Shown in pieces: positions 9,101 through 19,364 of a DNA stretch of 64,000 bases. Position numbers and translations under genes: made by a program. Source of the stretch: Halomonas sp. HL-93. GTDB lineage: Bacteria; Pseudomonadota; Gammaproteobacteria; Pseudomonadales; Halomonadaceae. Positions within the stretch are counted from its first letter, which is position 1. Each line of letters begins with the position of its first letter. The stretch covers positions 124,001 to 188,000 of the forward strand of contig NZ_LT593974.1 of NCBI RefSeq assembly GCF_900086985.1, given 5' to 3'. Under the pieces are notes generated by a model, which was not told where the DNA came from, did not search any database, and saw only the letters and a list, made by a program, of their open reading frames with translations.

Positions 9101-11796
9101 GTATCGCCCTGCATGGCGGGTAACAGGCCATCGTAGACCAGCTGATAGTGGCGCTGGGCGCTGTCGATTACCCGCATCAGCAGATCACGTTCCCAGCGGT
9201 ACTGGGTGGTATAGCCATTGCGGTCGCGCTCTTCGATTAAGGGCCAGCGGGCGCTATCGTCTGAAGAACTATCGGCTGGGGCAGCAAACACATAGTAAAG
9301 CCCGCTGGTATCGCTGAGCACGATACGCTCAGGGTCACTACGTAGCGCCTCATCCAGGGCTTGCCAGCGAGGCGCGTGACTCTCTTCATCGGTTGAGTCG
9401 CCCCCACGGCGGATCCATAGCTGCTCGGTGGGCGAAAAGCGCGCCTGGCCGGGGGCCAGTGCGCCAAAGGTAATTTGACGGCCCTGGGCATCGTGGACGA
9501 TACAGGCATCGTCCTTCAGGGTAATGGCCAGTGATTCGCCTGGGAGCGACCAGCCCTGACCCAGGACGCCTACCTCGCCGTTACTGGAGAGATAGCCACG
9601 GCTAAACACAAACGGCCGTGGGGCCGGTAGCGCAAAGTCCGTCTCTGCGGGCAGCAGTTTGGCGCCCAACAGCGGGTTGACAGGGCTACCCACCGCCGGT
9701 TGGCAGGCGCTGCAGTTGTCGGCCAGGCCATCGAGAATGGCGGAGTCTTCCAAATCCAGCAGATTACCAATCGAGGAAAGCAGGGTTGAGTCATTGGGCT
9801 TAAGCGTTATCTTTTCGCTCGCTTCAGGCGTCGCGGCTCCCGGTAGCAACGCTGCCGCTGCTGCTTGCCCACTGCCATTACCAGAGCTACCCCCAGAGTT
9901 GATCTTGACCTGGGCACCAACGATGGTAATGCCACTAGGATCAAGTTTGACGAAGCTTCCCCCGGCCTTGAGGGTGATTTCGGCCCCGGCATCAATCACC
10001 GTTTTGCCGCCTGATTTTTGATGCACTTCCCGTCCTGCTTCCAGCAGGTGCGCGCGGCCGATCTTCTCGTGGCGGGAGCCGTCGATTATCAGGTGGTCGT
10101 CGCCGTCTACCTTCGTATGGCGGTGGTTATGCACCGTGTGGTGATCGTCGTTATCGATCTCGCTGATGCGGTCGTTGTGCACCTTGAGGTGGCTGTCGCG
10201 GCGGATTTCTTCAGTGCGGTCGTTGAGCGTGAGCAGTTCCAGGTCTTTCTGGGCATGGAGCCAAATCTGCTCTTCACCGGCTTCGTCTTCAAAGCGCAGT
10301 TCGTTGAAGCCCTCGGCCTTGTGGCTTTGGGTGCGTAGTACCGTGCGGGTCTTGTTTTCCGGCAGCGGGTAGGGCGCGGTATTCACCGCGTGATAAGTAC
10401 GCCCGGTGACCAGCGGCTGATCGGGGTCGCCTTCCAGAAACGAGACGATGACTTCGTGGCCAATACGCGGAATGGCGATGCTGCCGTAGCCGCCGCCCGC
10501 CCAGCCTTGGGCGACCCGCACCCAGCAGCTTGCCGTTTCATTCGGCTCGGCATAGCGGTCCCAGGGAAACTGGACCTTGACCCGGCCGTGTTCGTCGCAG
10601 TGAATCTCTTCGCCGTCGGGGCCGACCACAAAGGCGACCTGGGGGCCATCGACGCGGGGCTTGGGGGTGGGCGTGGCGCGCCAGGGGGCATCGCCTGGAA
10701 TCAGCGTGACCTGGTTGTGATAACGGGTCATGCCGGCACTGTCTGATTGGCTCTCTTTAAGGACTATGCCGTCCTCTTCCAGCGCCTGGGGTTGCTCGCC
10801 GACGTGATTCACTTCAATCGCCTGCCAGTCGCGGTTGAGGCTGTCGGTGTCGTGGTCGGTCAGCGTGAAACGCAGGCCGGGGGCCAGTTCGGGCAGGTCG
10901 CTTTCTGCACTGGCAGTGATGGCTTCGCGACGCAGCTGTTCCAGGCGGATGCGGGTAAAGGGCTCACCGGAGGCGTCCTGCTTATAGCGGCCAGGGTAGT
11001 CGTAGTGTTCGTAGTCAGTATTTTGACCATGCTGCTCAACGTCGCGGCCCAGATGGTCATGCAACTGCGCGTAGGCGGGATTTTTAAAGCTGTAGTCTTT
11101 CAGCGTGGCAGACGAACTCGCCACTCGGGCGGTATGGCTAAGCTTACGCACATGGCGCATGGGGGCGGTGCCCCCGGCGCGGCTGTGGTAGCTGCGCTCG
11201 CCTAGGCTAGTGAGTAGCTGTGGGTCGTCGGCAAAGATCAGCCGATGGGCGCCGCCGTCGCGTGCTTCAAATTCATGGAAATAAAACAGGCCCTCTTCGG
11301 CGGCCAGACGCTCGATGAAGGCGAGGTCGGTCTCGCGGTACTGCACGCAGTACTCGCGTTCGGGGAGCTCACGGGTGACGGCAAAGGCCACGTCGCGGAT
11401 GCCGCGCTCGTCGCACAGGGTATTGATGATGGTGAGCGGGTCGGCCTTCTGGAAAATCCGCGAGTTGTGGCGCAGGGAAAGCCGCCACAGTGCCGGGCGT
11501 AACACCAGCGAGTAGAAGGTGCGCCGGTGACCACGGTCGCCGCGGCCAAACTCGCTAACAATGCCGTGCACCCGGCGCAGCGGTTCGCCGTCCTGCCAGA
11601 TGGTCAGGGTGGCTTCACGATCCAGCAGCTCAGCCGCGTCCAGGCTGCCGTCGCGGCTGGCCAGGTTCAGCGCCAGCTCAAAAGGTTGGGAGAGCGCTTC
11701 GCGGTGGGTGAAGTCGATCACCGCGATGTCGTCCACCCCAGGTAGCGTTAGTGTGAATTGCAGACCTGTCTTATCCGCCCCCATCCTGTCAGACAT
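6109..11796 (-). CDS. VgrG-Rhs fusion, type VI secretion polymorphic effector
   Basis: The product is 1895 residues. Residues 1 to about 500 are the gp27/gp5-like VgrG spike ([26 protein letters not shown]-fold around [13 protein letters not shown]). A beta-helix follows to about 650. The Rhs part begins near 700 ([15 protein letters not shown]) with no separate PAAR protein seen. YD repeats ([12 protein letters not shown] and similar) lead to the core end [11 protein letters not shown] and DPLGL near 1770. There the Rhs cage normally cuts off the tip. The tip of 121 residues contains DLDGDGLSD, an EF-hand-like calcium loop, and I cannot assign it. GGGAGCGGG precedes the ATG. The effector would be delivered by a T6SS encoded elsewhere. 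Confidence 0.9.
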   Translation of the reverse strand: MSDRMGADKTGLQFTLTLPGVDDIAVIDFTHREALSQPFELALNLASRDGSLDAAELLDREATLTIWQDGEPLRRVHGIVSEFGRGDRGHRRTFYSLVLRPALWRLSLRHNSRIFQKADPLTIINTLCDERGIRDVAFAVTRELPEREYCVQYRETDLAFIERLAAEEGLFYFHEFEARDGGAHRLIFADDPQLLTSLGERSYHSRAGGTAPMRHVRKLSHTARVASSSATLKDYSFKNPAYAQLHDHLGRDVEQHGQNTDYEHYDYPGRYKQDASGEPFTRIRLEQLRREAITASAESDLPELAPGLRFTLTDHDTDSLNRDWQAIEVNHVGEQPQALEEDGIVLKESQSDSAGMTRYHNQVTLIPGDAPWRATPTPKPRVDGPQVAFVVGPDGEEIHCDEHGRVKVQFPWDRYAEPNETASCWVRVAQGWAGGGYGSIAIPRIGHEVIVSFLEGDPDQPLVTGRTYHAVNTAPYPLPENKTRTVLRTQSHKAEGFNELRFEDEAGEEQIWLHAQKDLELLTLNDRTEEIRRDSHLKVHNDRISEIDNDDHHTVHNHRHTKVDGDDHLIIDGSRHEKIGRAHLLEAGREVHQKSGGKTVIDAGAEITLKAGGSFVKLDPSGITIVGAQVKINSGGSSGNGSGQAAAAALLPGAATPEASEKITLKPNDSTLLSSIGNLLDLEDSAILDGLADNCSACQPAVGSPVNPLLGAKLLPAETDFALPAPRPFVFSRGYLSSNGEVGVLGQGWSLPGESLAITLKDDACIVHDAQGRQITFGALAPGQARFSPTEQLWIRRGGDSTDEESHAPRWQALDEALRSDPERIVLSDTSGLYYVFAAPADSSSDDSARWPLIEERDRNGYTTQYRWERDLLMRVIDSAQRHYQLVYDGLLPAMQGDTGQRLTGVKLVQEHDGELADEWLVRYSYSPVGDLIAVRHRHGEVVREFEWQDHMLTAHRVPGGMEAHYTWDRHAPDGRVVGQQEAGGLSRSYTYHVDHTLVTDSLGREERYHFFGSGPGRRWTAHTRADGSRIEFRYDRAGHKVATVDPMGHETLIERDEYGQVIAQIDPDGARWAMERDVLGQPISIEGPEEQRWQIKRNELGHPLDVTGPEGTTAFAYDNADLPDRPTTLTDAGGATHQREWNALGQVTAQIDCSQQRTEYAYDRNGYLASVTNALNETTLTQHNEMGRRIATQLPDGLYWHHHVDTLGRLVELEGPQGFRQQFFFDDYGRPVQRIEADGSQQFTAYDDIGRLSELTLGNGAVYRFAYDEMDRLASETGPDGREQQYRYDDAGRLIERIEANRTGPDDQPLVTRYDYDAAGRLTARHLPATEHAPASTEQYQWGRNGQLLSVTNDNGEVAFSYDRAQRLIGEQQRHAVSGWQWQLQHSLTATGAPQASQFGDLPALNWHTYGSGHLHGLSAPGLDLEIALEPDALHRETQRRLSTSANAHNQPLVLERGYTELGQLDHLTLRSPDSTSQQDYQYDALGRMSFRSLQGDPAEKVIAYSYDAAGRLIGSQHGDHAHRYSVDAAGNRLEQGVDKQQGLTDNRLTQLKGARYRYDGAGNLIERQQPNGERLTLGYDGANRLVHLIHASELGATREATYRYDGLGRRISKTVRHTNGTSATTHYGWDGDRIVREETDDQRTTVVYEPGSFVPLLRIDDTQQGQVLSAYITDALGTPMQLVTPNGQSRWLAEPDDWAAVKNQRAVRNVTQPIRFQGQWHDEESGLYYNRHRYYDPQQGRYISQDPIGLSGGTNLYEYVTNPTEMVDPLGLFDRPGDIDRSGRQGRRPGDQSSRPIRRTGNPYSRFPPAPRSNLEKIGNWGLNKVWGKVTGGLSKIDPATAAVSKVHPFFVFVGGMINISDISVKQSRYYDLDGDGLSDRHFEAGTCVPGEN

Positions 11797-11998
11797 AATC
11801 CCGCTCCCTGGATCGTCAACTGCTAATAAAAACGATCAGAGTAGCGAGCCAGAAGCTAAGCACAACCCTTTGAGGGCAAGTCACAGCGATCTCTTACATG
11901 CGTAAGAAATAGCTTACAAGCGCTTGAGATAAAGCTGACACACGGATACCTGGCACCGCCATACGAAAAACTGAATCCAATCCAGCGCCTTTTAGACC

Positions 11999-12688
11999 TC
12001 AGGCCAGATCAAACAGCAACACTTCCCCCGTTGCCTTACCCGTCAGGTTAATCGTCTCTTCCGGCGTAAACGCCGCGGCGTCGCCCGCATTGAGGAGTTC
12101 GCCGTTGACCTCTACCGTGCCTTTCACCACGTGCAGCCAAGCATAACGTGTGGTCGGCATGTCTGGCTGTTCGCCCGCGTTAATCAAGGCGCTGTAAAGG
12201 TTAACGTCCTGGTTAACACTCACCGAACCCGCCTGGCCATTCTGCGAAGCCACCAAGCGCCATTGGCCCTGGCGCTCGGCTGGCGGAAAGGCTTTTTGCT
12301 CGTAGCTGGGCGCAATACCGCGCACAGCGGGCTCGATCCAGATTTGCAGAAAGTGCAGGCCGTTTTCCTTGGAGTGATTGAACTCGCTGTGCAGCACGCC
12401 AGTCCCCGCTGACATGCGCTGTACATCACCCGGGCGCATGACCTCGCCGTTGCCCATATTGTCCTGATGGGCCATTTCACCTTCCAACACGTAGGAGATG
12501 ATCTCCATATCACGGTGCGGGTGGGCGCCAAAACCGTGGCCTGGGGACACGCGGTCTTCGTTGATCACCCGCAGCGCCCGAAAGCCCATGTGGTTAGGGT
12601 CCATGTAATTGGCAAACGAAAATGTATGGTAGGAACGCAGCCAGCCATGGTCGGCGTAGCCCCGTTCCTCTGAACGACGGATATTCAT
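11999..12688 (-). CDS. Pirin-family protein (cupin)
   Basis: The product is 229 residues from the ATG at 12688, which is preceded by TTGGAGC; an upstream start would add 26 residues with no ribosome site. The N-terminal cupin carries the pirin metal ligands in AHPHRDMEIISYVLEGEM and in HSEFNH. The C-terminal domain ends AAFTPEETINLTG...LLFDLA. Bacterial pirins (YhhW type) are cytoplasmic metal-binding proteins, some with quercetin 2,3-dioxygenase activity; the natural substrate here is unknown. It stands alone, with no gene in the 200 bp between its stop and the VgrG-Rhs start. Confidence 0.9.
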   Translation of the reverse strand: MNIRRSEERGYADHGWLRSYHTFSFANYMDPNHMGFRALRVINEDRVSPGHGFGAHPHRDMEIISYVLEGEMAHQDNMGNGEVMRPGDVQRMSAGTGVLHSEFNHSKENGLHFLQIWIEPAVRGIAPSYEQKAFPPAERQGQWRLVASQNGQAGSVSVNQDVNLYSALINAGEQPDMPTTRYAWLHVVKGTVEVNGELLNAGDAAAFTPEETINLTGKATGEVLLFDLA

Positions 12689-12899
12689 TGTAAGCTCCAA
12701 AATATAAAGCAGGATGGCATCTAATATACGCCTGCTCGCCCAGGGTGTGGGGTGAAGGTTTCTCAATGATCACATCGAATAAATCGACGTATTGAGGTCG
12801 CCCTTGAGCGGCGCGCGCTTTGCGCCAGAGTTTTTGCTAGAATGCGCGCGTTAATTCACCTGGTCCGCCTTTTACGGGGGCGACTACCTGGAGATCGTT

Positions 12900-13853
12900 A
12901 TGTCAGCACCTACCTCACCGCCGCGTATTGTGGTCGCGGCGCTGTATAAGTTTGTCACCCTGAATGACTTTGAAGCGCTGCGTGAGCCGCTGCACCAAAC
13001 CATGCTGGACAACGGCGTGAAAGGCACACTGTTGCTCGCCAAAGAAGGCATTAACGGCACGGTGGCCGGCACCCGAGAGGGCATTGATGCGCTGCTCACC
13101 TGGTTGACCGCCGACCCTCGCTTTAGCGATATCGACCACAAAGAGTCGTTCTGCGATGAGCCGCCGTTCTACCGCACCAAGGTGAAGCTGAAAAAAGAGA
13201 TCGTCACCCTGGGCGTTGCTGACATTGACCCCAACGACACCGTGGGCACCTACGTCGAGCCGGAGCACTGGAACGATATTATTGCCGACCCGGAAGTGCT
13301 GGTGATCGATACGCGCAATGATTACGAAGTGGAGATCGGCAGCTTTGAGGGGGCGGTTGACCCTAAAACCACTACCTTCCGCGAATTTCCCGAGTACGTG
13401 CGCGAGCATTACAACCCGGAAAAGCATAAAAAAGTCGCCATGTTCTGCACCGGCGGCATCCGCTGTGAAAAAGCCTCCAGCTTTATGCTCAAGGAAGGCT
13501 TTGACGAGGTCTACCACCTTAAAGGCGGCGTGCTGAACTACCTGGAAAAAGTCCCCGAAGAACAGTCGCTGTGGCGCGGCGAGTGCTTTGTGTTCGATAA
13601 CCGGGTGACCGTTCGCCATGATTTAAGCGAAGGCGAATTCGAGCAGTGCCACGCCTGCCGTCGGCCGATTTCAGTTGAGGATATGCAGTCGTCTGCCTAC
13701 GAGCCCGGCATTAGCTGCCCTCACTGCATCGACTCGCTGCCCGAGAAAACCCGCGCCGCGGCCCGTGAGCGTCAGCGCCAGATTGACTTAGCCAAAGCCC
13801 GCGGCGAGCCCCATCCGCTGGGCCGTGATATGCGTAAAGCCTCGTCCAGTTAG
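12900..13853 (+). CDS. trhO: tRNA uridine(34) hydroxylase TrhO
   Basis: The product is 317 residues. An acylphosphatase-like N-terminal domain ([17 protein letters not shown]) is followed by a rhodanese domain with [13 protein letters not shown], where Cys183 is the expected rhodanese cysteine. A zinc-ribbon-like end has CHAC...CPHC. TrhO (YceA) hydroxylates U34 of tRNAs on the way to 5-carboxymethoxyuridine, using oxygen. Length and domain order fit the family. It is monocistronic, and GGAG lies about 6 nt before the ATG. Confidence 0.95.
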   Translation: MSAPTSPPRIVVAALYKFVTLNDFEALREPLHQTMLDNGVKGTLLLAKEGINGTVAGTREGIDALLTWLTADPRFSDIDHKESFCDEPPFYRTKVKLKKEIVTLGVADIDPNDTVGTYVEPEHWNDIIADPEVLVIDTRNDYEVEIGSFEGAVDPKTTTFREFPEYVREHYNPEKHKKVAMFCTGGIRCEKASSFMLKEGFDEVYHLKGGVLNYLEKVPEEQSLWRGECFVFDNRVTVRHDLSEGEFEQCHACRRPISVEDMQSSAYEPGISCPHCIDSLPEKTRAAARERQRQIDLAKARGEPHPLGRDMRKASSS

Positions 13854-13987
13854 CGTCTTAGTGACGGATGCGCCGGGGTGGAATGCATTTCCGTAAACGC
13901 GACAGCGGCCAGGTTGGCACGTTATCCTTATGCTCTGTACGCCTTTGAGAGAGGTGCCTTCACGAGAGCTTTTCAGGAGAGAGCCAG

Positions 13988-14812
13988 GTGAGTGACGTAA
14001 AGCGCAGGACCGTTGGCCGGCCGGCCACTACGGCGAAAGCTGGCGGTGGGCATAGTCAGTCGTTGGTGCGTGGTTTAAATCTGTTGGAATACCTAGCCAG
14101 CAGCCCCGAAGGCTTGGCGCTATCCGCACTGGCGGAAATGGCCGATCTAGCCCCTTCCACGACCCACCGCTTGCTGCAGGCGCTGCAAAGCCAGGGTTTT
14201 GTCAGCCAGGAAAACGAGCAGGGCCTGTGGCGTATCGATGTGAAAACATTTCGCATCGGCAATAGCTTTCTTGAGGCCCGCGACGTGGTCGCCACCAGTC
14301 GCCCGTTTTTGCGTCGCTTGACGGCTGAAACTGGTGAAACCGCCAATCTGGGGATTCGCGATGCCGATACAGCGGTGTTTCTTGCCCAGCACGAATCGCC
14401 GCAGATGATGCGCATGATTACTCGGCTCGGCTCCCGAGCACCCTTGCACGCCTCAGGCGTCGGCAAAGCCCTGTTGGCGTGGATGCCCGATGATGACCGT
14501 GATCAGCTGTTGGCACGGGGCGAGCTTGTCCGAGTAACCGAAAATACCCTCTACAAGCCCGACTCTATACTGAACGAGATACAGCGTATCCGCGGCCAAG
14601 GCTTCGCCTGTGACCGGGAAGAGCATGCCATTGGCCTGCACTGCGTGGCCGCCTGCGTCAATGACGAACATGGCATGCCACTGGCGGCCATTTCGGTTTC
14701 CGGCCCCGTGGCGCGGATTCCCGAGTCACGGCTGTTGGAGCTGGGCGCGCTGGTTCGCCGCGTGGCGGATGAGATTACCCTACAGCTGGGCGGGCAGCTC
14801 ACCTCGCCCTGA
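13988..14812 (+). CDS. IclR-family transcriptional regulator
   Basis: The product is 274 residues from a GTG with AGGAGAG upstream. A basic Gly-rich leader is followed by the IclR winged helix (LVRGLNLLEYLASSPEGL; STTHRLLQALQSQGF) and the effector domain (ASGVGKALLAW; CVAACVNDEHG). These proteins bind a small-molecule ligand and control nearby catabolic genes. No catabolic operon lies beside it; the only coupled gene is the YqaA-like one, which it overlaps by one base. Ligand and targets cannot be told from sequence. Confidence 0.9.
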   Translation: MSDVKRRTVGRPATTAKAGGGHSQSLVRGLNLLEYLASSPEGLALSALAEMADLAPSTTHRLLQALQSQGFVSQENEQGLWRIDVKTFRIGNSFLEARDVVATSRPFLRRLTAETGETANLGIRDADTAVFLAQHESPQMMRMITRLGSRAPLHASGVGKALLAWMPDDDRDQLLARGELVRVTENTLYKPDSILNEIQRIRGQGFACDREEHAIGLHCVAACVNDEHGMPLAAISVSGPVARIPESRLLELGALVRRVADEITLQLGGQLTSP

Positions 14813-15240
14813 TGGTTAGCCTGTTTTGGGTGGCCTTGTTAAGCGCTACCCTTCTACCCGGTGGGTCGGAGGTCTGGCTCGCGCGGCAGTGGTGCCTGGA
14901 CCAGCCCGCCCTCGCGTTGTGGTTCGTCGCCACCGCCGGGAACACGCTGGGTAGCCTGGTCAATGTGGCGTTAGGCCGCTATGCGCGTCGTTTCCAGGAT
15001 CGTCGCTGGTTTCCTGCTTCTCCCTCGCAGCTTGCTCGCGCTGAACGTTGGTATCACCGTGCTGGCGAGGCCAGCCTTCTACTCTCCTGGCTGCCGATTA
15101 TCGGTGACCCGCTGACCGTGATGGCCGGGGTGCTGCGCCTTGCCTGGTGGCGTGCGCTGATGTGGATTCTGATCGCGAAGGGCGCACGCTACGCGCTGAT
15201 ACTCAGTTTGGCGCAGTCGTGGCTGGGGCCTTACTGCTAG
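14812..15240 (+). CDS. YqaA-family (DedA/VTT-like) membrane protein
   Basis: The product is 142 residues with about four hydrophobic segments. The re-entrant region reads TLLPGGSEVWL, then GNTLGSLVNVALGRYARRF, and the later part has SWLPIIGDPLTVMAGVLR. This pattern is that of the YqaA/DedA (VTT) family of inner-membrane proteins, linked to lipid scrambling or transport and envelope stress; its own substrate is unknown. The ATG overlaps the IclR stop (TGATG), so the two are co-translated. Length is normal for YqaA. Confidence 0.85.
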   Translation: MVSLFWVALLSATLLPGGSEVWLARQWCLDQPALALWFVATAGNTLGSLVNVALGRYARRFQDRRWFPASPSQLARAERWYHRAGEASLLLSWLPIIGDPLTVMAGVLRLAWWRALMWILIAKGARYALILSLAQSWLGPYC

Positions 15241-15311
15241 GCCGCATAGGCACACCCTATTGCCTTGCATACTGTCTCACTGCCGTTGCGATAAGCAACG
15301 GCGTGTATAAA

Positions 15312-15327
15312 GTTGTTATATAACAAC
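15312..15327. promoter_or_regulatory. 16-bp perfect palindrome, possible operator
   Basis: GTTGTTATATAACAAC is a perfect palindrome in the 235-bp gap before the mechanosensitive channel gene. It could be an operator; it has no T-run and is too AT-rich for a terminator. Confidence 0.4.
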
Positions 15328-15475
15328 GCGGCCCTATCCTCTTTTCGCTCCTCGTCATGTTAGGCTTAGCAACTTGTACAATGCTTACATGTCGAGACGT
15401 GTTAATTGTTGTTTGCATAAATAAGCGCAGTCGTTTGATTGATGAGACGACTCACCATCAAAGGGAGACTTCGGT

Positions 15476-17878
15476 GTGACGCCACTACGTTTACTACCCT
15501 GGCTCGGCGTTTGGCTGATAACGCTGGTTGCAATGATTGCAACACCTGCGTTTGCGCAAAGCGGCGCGGACAGTGACAACGGCGACGCTGCACAGGCGAC
15601 TGAGCCGCAAACTTATGAATCCCTGGCGGACTTGCTGGAGGATGAGCAGGGGCGCCAGGAGCTCATTGATTTGCTGCGCAGCCAAGCCGCGGAGCTTTCC
15701 GAATCTGACTCGGAAGCTGCTGAAGAAGCCGCACAAGGCAGTGATATCGCCCCTGAAGACGTGTCGCTGCCTCGCCAGTTGGCGGAGCTTACCAGCAGCG
15801 TTGTCAGTGATGTGGGTAGTCAGTTTGAGCAAATAGTGTCGTTGGTAAGTAGCCTTTTTGTCGGTGGCGGAGAAAGCACTTTTGACATGGCGGCTTTCAC
15901 AAGCGCCGCGATTAATCTGGGCATCGTGATTGCCGCTACCTTTGCGATGTTTGTCGTGTTCCGTCGGTTGGCGAAACCGCTATTCACCAAGATCAGCGGC
16001 TGGTCGCGGGAGGGCTCAGGCCTGACCCCTGTACTGCGCCTGATTGGTTGTGTGGCAGTTGCCGCGGTGATTGATGTATTGCTGGTGGCCCTTGCTTACG
16101 TGGGTGGTAACCTCATAGCGACCTTTGCGGTCGGCGAAACGGGTGATCTGTCGACGAGAGCCTCACTGTTTCTCAATGCCTTTTTAATTATCGAACTGCT
16201 GAAAGCCGCCGTGCGGATGCTATTTTCCTCGCGCTACGAGGGATTGCGTCTACTGCCAATCTCAGCTCGGGAAGCCTCGTACTGGAACCGTTGGCTGGCC
16301 CGCCTGATCGGCATGGTCGGCTACGGGCTAATGGTGGTGGTGCCGCTAGTCAACTTTTACTTGTCTGCATCGCTCGGTCAGGCACTCGGCACTTTGATCA
16401 TGCTGTTCGCGTTTATTTATGCCGTGGTGGTGGTGCTGAAAAATCGTGTACGGCTACGCGATAACTTGAACGCCGTGGGTGCGCGCTCAACACTGACGGC
16501 AAGCCGGGTTTCGTTTCAACTGTTTGCCCGCACCTGGCACCTGTTCGCGCTGTTCTATTTCCTAATGGTCTTTGTGCTGACGCTGGTTCGCCCTGGTGAC
16601 GCACTGCCGTTCGTGCTGTTCGCCACGCTGAAAACACTGGCGGCGGTGGTCGTAGGACTGCTGGTCTCGGCGTTTATCACCCAAACTATTGGTCGGCGAA
16701 TTCAGCTATCGCCCGATATGCGCCGCAAACTGCCGCTGTTGGAGAAACGCCTTAATAGCTACGTGCCCAACGCGCTGCGTATTCTGCGCACAGTGATCGT
16801 AGTGGCGGTGATCATGGTGGTGCTGGATGCCTGGGGAGCCTTTGATTTAGCCGCCTGGTATGCCTCCGAAGCGGGAGCGGGTCTGGTAGGTAAATTAACC
16901 AGCGTCGCTATTATCCTTATCGTCGCTATCGGCGCATGGTTGGGGTTGGCCAGCTTGATCGAGCACAAGCTCAACCCGGATACCGGGATAGGCGAACCGA
17001 CCGCTCGGGCTAAAACACTGCTGAGCCTATTCCGCAATGCGCTGGCCATCGCCATGGTGACGATTACCGGGATGATCGTGTTGTCGGAAATCGGCATCAA
17101 CATCGGCCCGCTAATTGCCGGTGCCGGTGTGCTGGGTCTGGCGATTGGTTTTGGCGCGCAAAAGCTGGTGCAGGATGTGATTACCGGCGTATTCATACAG
17201 ATAGAAAATGCCATGAATACCGGCGATGTGGTGACCGTAGGCGGAGTGACCGGTACCGCTGAAAAACTTAGCATTCGTTCGGTGGGCATTCGAGACTTAA
17301 ACGGTACCTTTCATATCGTGCCGTTCTCGAGTGTCGATACAGTGTCCAACTACATGCGTGAGTTTGGCAACCACGTGGGCGAGTACGGTATTGCCTACCG
17401 TGAAAGCATCGACGAAGCCATCGAGCAGCTTAAGGTCGCCTTCGAGGATCTTAAGGCCAGCGAGGAGCACAGCCATAAGTTGCTGGAAGACCTCACCGTT
17501 GCCGGGGTTATCGCACTTGCCGATAACTCGGTCAACATCCGCGTGGTGATCAAAACGACGCCGGGTGACCAGTGGGCTGTTGGGCGTGCCTACAACCGCT
17601 TGGTTAAGCTGCGCTTTGATGAGGCCGGTATCGAAATACCGTTCCCGCATACGACTCTCTACTTCGGTGAAAACAAGGATGGCAGTGCGCCACCCGCCAA
17701 CGTGCGCGTGATCGATTCCACCGCCGAACAAAAAGACGCCGAACCCACGCCCAAGAAAGATACCGGCGTGCAACAGAAGGCTGCGTCCTCGCAAGATGTA
17801 CAGCAAACATCGGATGCGGATCATCTCAAACCCGACCACAGCGATGTTGATGACCCCGACGCGCCTGATGGGCGCTAG
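15476..17878 (+). CDS. Large MscS-family mechanosensitive channel (YbiO-like)
   Basis: The product is 800 residues from a GTG with AAGGGAG upstream. A signal peptide ends near ATPAFA. A periplasmic acidic domain and about nine to eleven membrane segments follow. The conserved pore helix and MscS beta domain lie at about 540-640 (LIAGAGVLGLAIGFGAQKLVQD; FIQIENAMNTGDVV). A charged, proline-containing tail of about 70 residues closes it. The length and leader fit YbiO-type moderate-conductance channels rather than small MscS. The role is solute release on hypo-osmotic shock, useful in a halophile. It is transcribed alone. Confidence 0.9.
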   Translation: MTPLRLLPWLGVWLITLVAMIATPAFAQSGADSDNGDAAQATEPQTYESLADLLEDEQGRQELIDLLRSQAAELSESDSEAAEEAAQGSDIAPEDVSLPRQLAELTSSVVSDVGSQFEQIVSLVSSLFVGGGESTFDMAAFTSAAINLGIVIAATFAMFVVFRRLAKPLFTKISGWSREGSGLTPVLRLIGCVAVAAVIDVLLVALAYVGGNLIATFAVGETGDLSTRASLFLNAFLIIELLKAAVRMLFSSRYEGLRLLPISAREASYWNRWLARLIGMVGYGLMVVVPLVNFYLSASLGQALGTLIMLFAFIYAVVVVLKNRVRLRDNLNAVGARSTLTASRVSFQLFARTWHLFALFYFLMVFVLTLVRPGDALPFVLFATLKTLAAVVVGLLVSAFITQTIGRRIQLSPDMRRKLPLLEKRLNSYVPNALRILRTVIVVAVIMVVLDAWGAFDLAAWYASEAGAGLVGKLTSVAIILIVAIGAWLGLASLIEHKLNPDTGIGEPTARAKTLLSLFRNALAIAMVTITGMIVLSEIGINIGPLIAGAGVLGLAIGFGAQKLVQDVITGVFIQIENAMNTGDVVTVGGVTGTAEKLSIRSVGIRDLNGTFHIVPFSSVDTVSNYMREFGNHVGEYGIAYRESIDEAIEQLKVAFEDLKASEEHSHKLLEDLTVAGVIALADNSVNIRVVIKTTPGDQWAVGRAYNRLVKLRFDEAGIEIPFPHTTLYFGENKDGSAPPANVRVIDSTAEQKDAEPTPKKDTGVQQKAASSQDVQQTSDADHLKPDHSDVDDPDAPDGR

Positions 17879-17890
17879 GGAATAGCGCAA

Positions 17891-17925
17891 TAAAAAAAGG
17901 GGCTGCCTTCAGGGCGGCCCCTTTG
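17891..17925. terminator. Bidirectional terminator between mscS-like gene and folM
   Basis: The stem AAAGGGGCTGCC / GGGCGGCCCCTTT has a 4-base loop. On the minus strand it is followed by seven T, so it mainly ends folM transcription. The genes converge here. Confidence 0.75.
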
Positions 17926-17947
17926 CGTTAGTCGCAGCGTGACCGCA

Positions 17948-18694
17948 TTAACCGGGATAGTTTTCCGAATGGCGGCCTTCCAGGTTGATCGACTCGCCGC
18001 CGTCGACAAACAGGATTTGCCCTGCAACAAAATCGTTGTTGAGCAGATAATGCAATGCCTGCACCAAATGGTCGGGGTCGCCTTGTTGCCTAACTGGAAT
18101 GCCATCGATCCGCCAATCAATATAGTCGCTGGTGCGCTGAGAAGCAGGCAATACCACGCCAGGCGCAATACCATTCACGCGGATACGTGGGGCAAACTCC
18201 AACGCTGCCATGCGGGTCATCTCCGCGAGGCTTTTTTTGGACAGCAAATAGGCCGCGTAGGGGTATTGGTGGTAGGCGACCTTGTTATCGATGATGTTGA
18301 TTACCTGACCCTTGTCGACCGCATTGGCAAAGTGTCGAGTTAACAGCAGAGGGGTAAACAGATTCACCCTGAACTGGGTTTCCAGCATGGCCAAGTCAGT
18401 CTCGGCCAGTGGCGCGGGCGTATAGGCGGACGCACTGTTGAGCAAGACACTTAGCTGAGGGAATCGCTGCGTGGCCTGCTCAATCAGTTGCGCTACGTCG
18501 TCGCGCATGAAATCGCAGGCAAATAGTTCGCAGGCTCGTCCTTTTGCGCGGATGCCTTCGGCCACTTCCTCCGCTTCATCGCGGGAGCGATTGACGTGCA
18601 GCGCGATATCGTAGCCTGCCGCGGCCAGCGATTCGGCAAAATGACGCCCCAGACGAGTGGCGCCGCCGGTGACCAATGCTGCCGGTGTGCTCAT
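17948..18694 (-). CDS. folM: Dihydromonapterin reductase-like SDR (FolM)
   Basis: The product is 248 residues, a short-chain dehydrogenase. The cofactor motif is TGGATRLGRHFAES, where an Arg in the TGxxxRxG turn favours NADPH. The site has LLNSAS (N in place of NNAG), then YLLSKKSLAEMTR with the catalytic Tyr-x3-Lys, and APGVVLP. FolM reduces dihydromonapterin or dihydrofolate. The divergent folK gene 150 bp away supports a pterin role. The call rests on family resemblance plus this neighbour; another pteridine reductase is possible. Confidence 0.8.
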   Translation of the reverse strand: MSTPAALVTGGATRLGRHFAESLAAAGYDIALHVNRSRDEAEEVAEGIRAKGRACELFACDFMRDDVAQLIEQATQRFPQLSVLLNSASAYTPAPLAETDLAMLETQFRVNLFTPLLLTRHFANAVDKGQVINIIDNKVAYHQYPYAAYLLSKKSLAEMTRMAALEFAPRIRVNGIAPGVVLPASQRTSDYIDWRIDGIPVRQQGDPDHLVQALHYLLNNDFVAGQILFVDGGESINLEGRHSENYPG

Positions 18695-18842
18695 TGAACG
18701 ATCCTCATCGTGATAGGTTGGCTAGACTTAACGACTGTCTGCGTGAGGGCAGCGTTTGTCAATAAATTGTACAGCACTTGCACAAACGTTGGAGGGCGCT
18801 AGGCTGGAGCTACCTGGGTGCTTCGTACAAGGATGACTAGCT

Positions 18843-19280
18843 ATGTCTCTGCCACGTTTATATGCCCCGCTCGACACCACGCTTCACGAATGCGTTATCT
18901 CGCTGGGTTCGAACATTGATCCCGAGCGCCATGCAACGGAAGCGCTGGATATACTCTGCCAGGAATGCGAGCTATTGGGCCGCTCTCGAGAGATCATCAC
19001 CACGCCGGTCGGCTACCAACAGCAGCCAAACTTTCTCAATGCGGCCTTACTGGTGCGCACGCGCTTATCGATGAGTGACTTTCGCGCTTACCTTAAAAGC
19101 GTGGAAGACCGGCTGGGGCGTGTACGAGGCCCGATTAAATCGGGGCCGCGCACCATGGATCTCGATATTGTCGCCTGGGATGGTGAGCTGGTGGATGAGG
19201 GATACCTTCACCATGACTACGTACGGGTACCCGTTGACGAGTTACTTTTGGCGGCCAAACGTAAAAAAAACCTTTGTTAA
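18843..19280 (+). CDS. folK: HPPK, 6-hydroxymethyl-dihydropterin pyrophosphokinase
   Basis: The product is 145 residues, within the HPPK size range. The start has ISLGSNIDPERH. The substrate loop is TTPVGYQQQPNFLNAALLV, and the metal/ATP segment GPRTMDLDIVAWDG has the two catalytic Asp. It transfers pyrophosphate from ATP to the pterin in folate synthesis. It is shorter than E. coli FolK and may be a second copy. Being divergent from folM suggests a monapterin or folate unit. A sigma-28-type promoter for the next gene begins 3 bp after its stop. Confidence 0.88.
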   Translation: MSLPRLYAPLDTTLHECVISLGSNIDPERHATEALDILCQECELLGRSREIITTPVGYQQQPNFLNAALLVRTRLSMSDFRAYLKSVEDRLGRVRGPIKSGPRTMDLDIVAWDGELVDEGYLHHDYVRVPVDELLLAAKRKKNLC

Positions 19281-19282
19281 GC

Positions 19283-19309
19283 TAACGCTGGTCGCTTGAC
19301 GGCCGATAA
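19283..19309 (+). promoter_or_regulatory. Sigma-28 (FliA)-type promoter for flagellin
   Basis: TAAC-N15-GCCGATAA against the consensus TAAA-N15-GCCGATAA: the -10 is perfect and the -35 has one mismatch. It lies about 55 bp before the flagellin GTG. Confidence 0.8.
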
Positions 19310-19364
19310 CTCGTATTCCTATGGCTGTTTCACCTTTAAGCGCCGCGTCGCTTGGGAGAGATCG

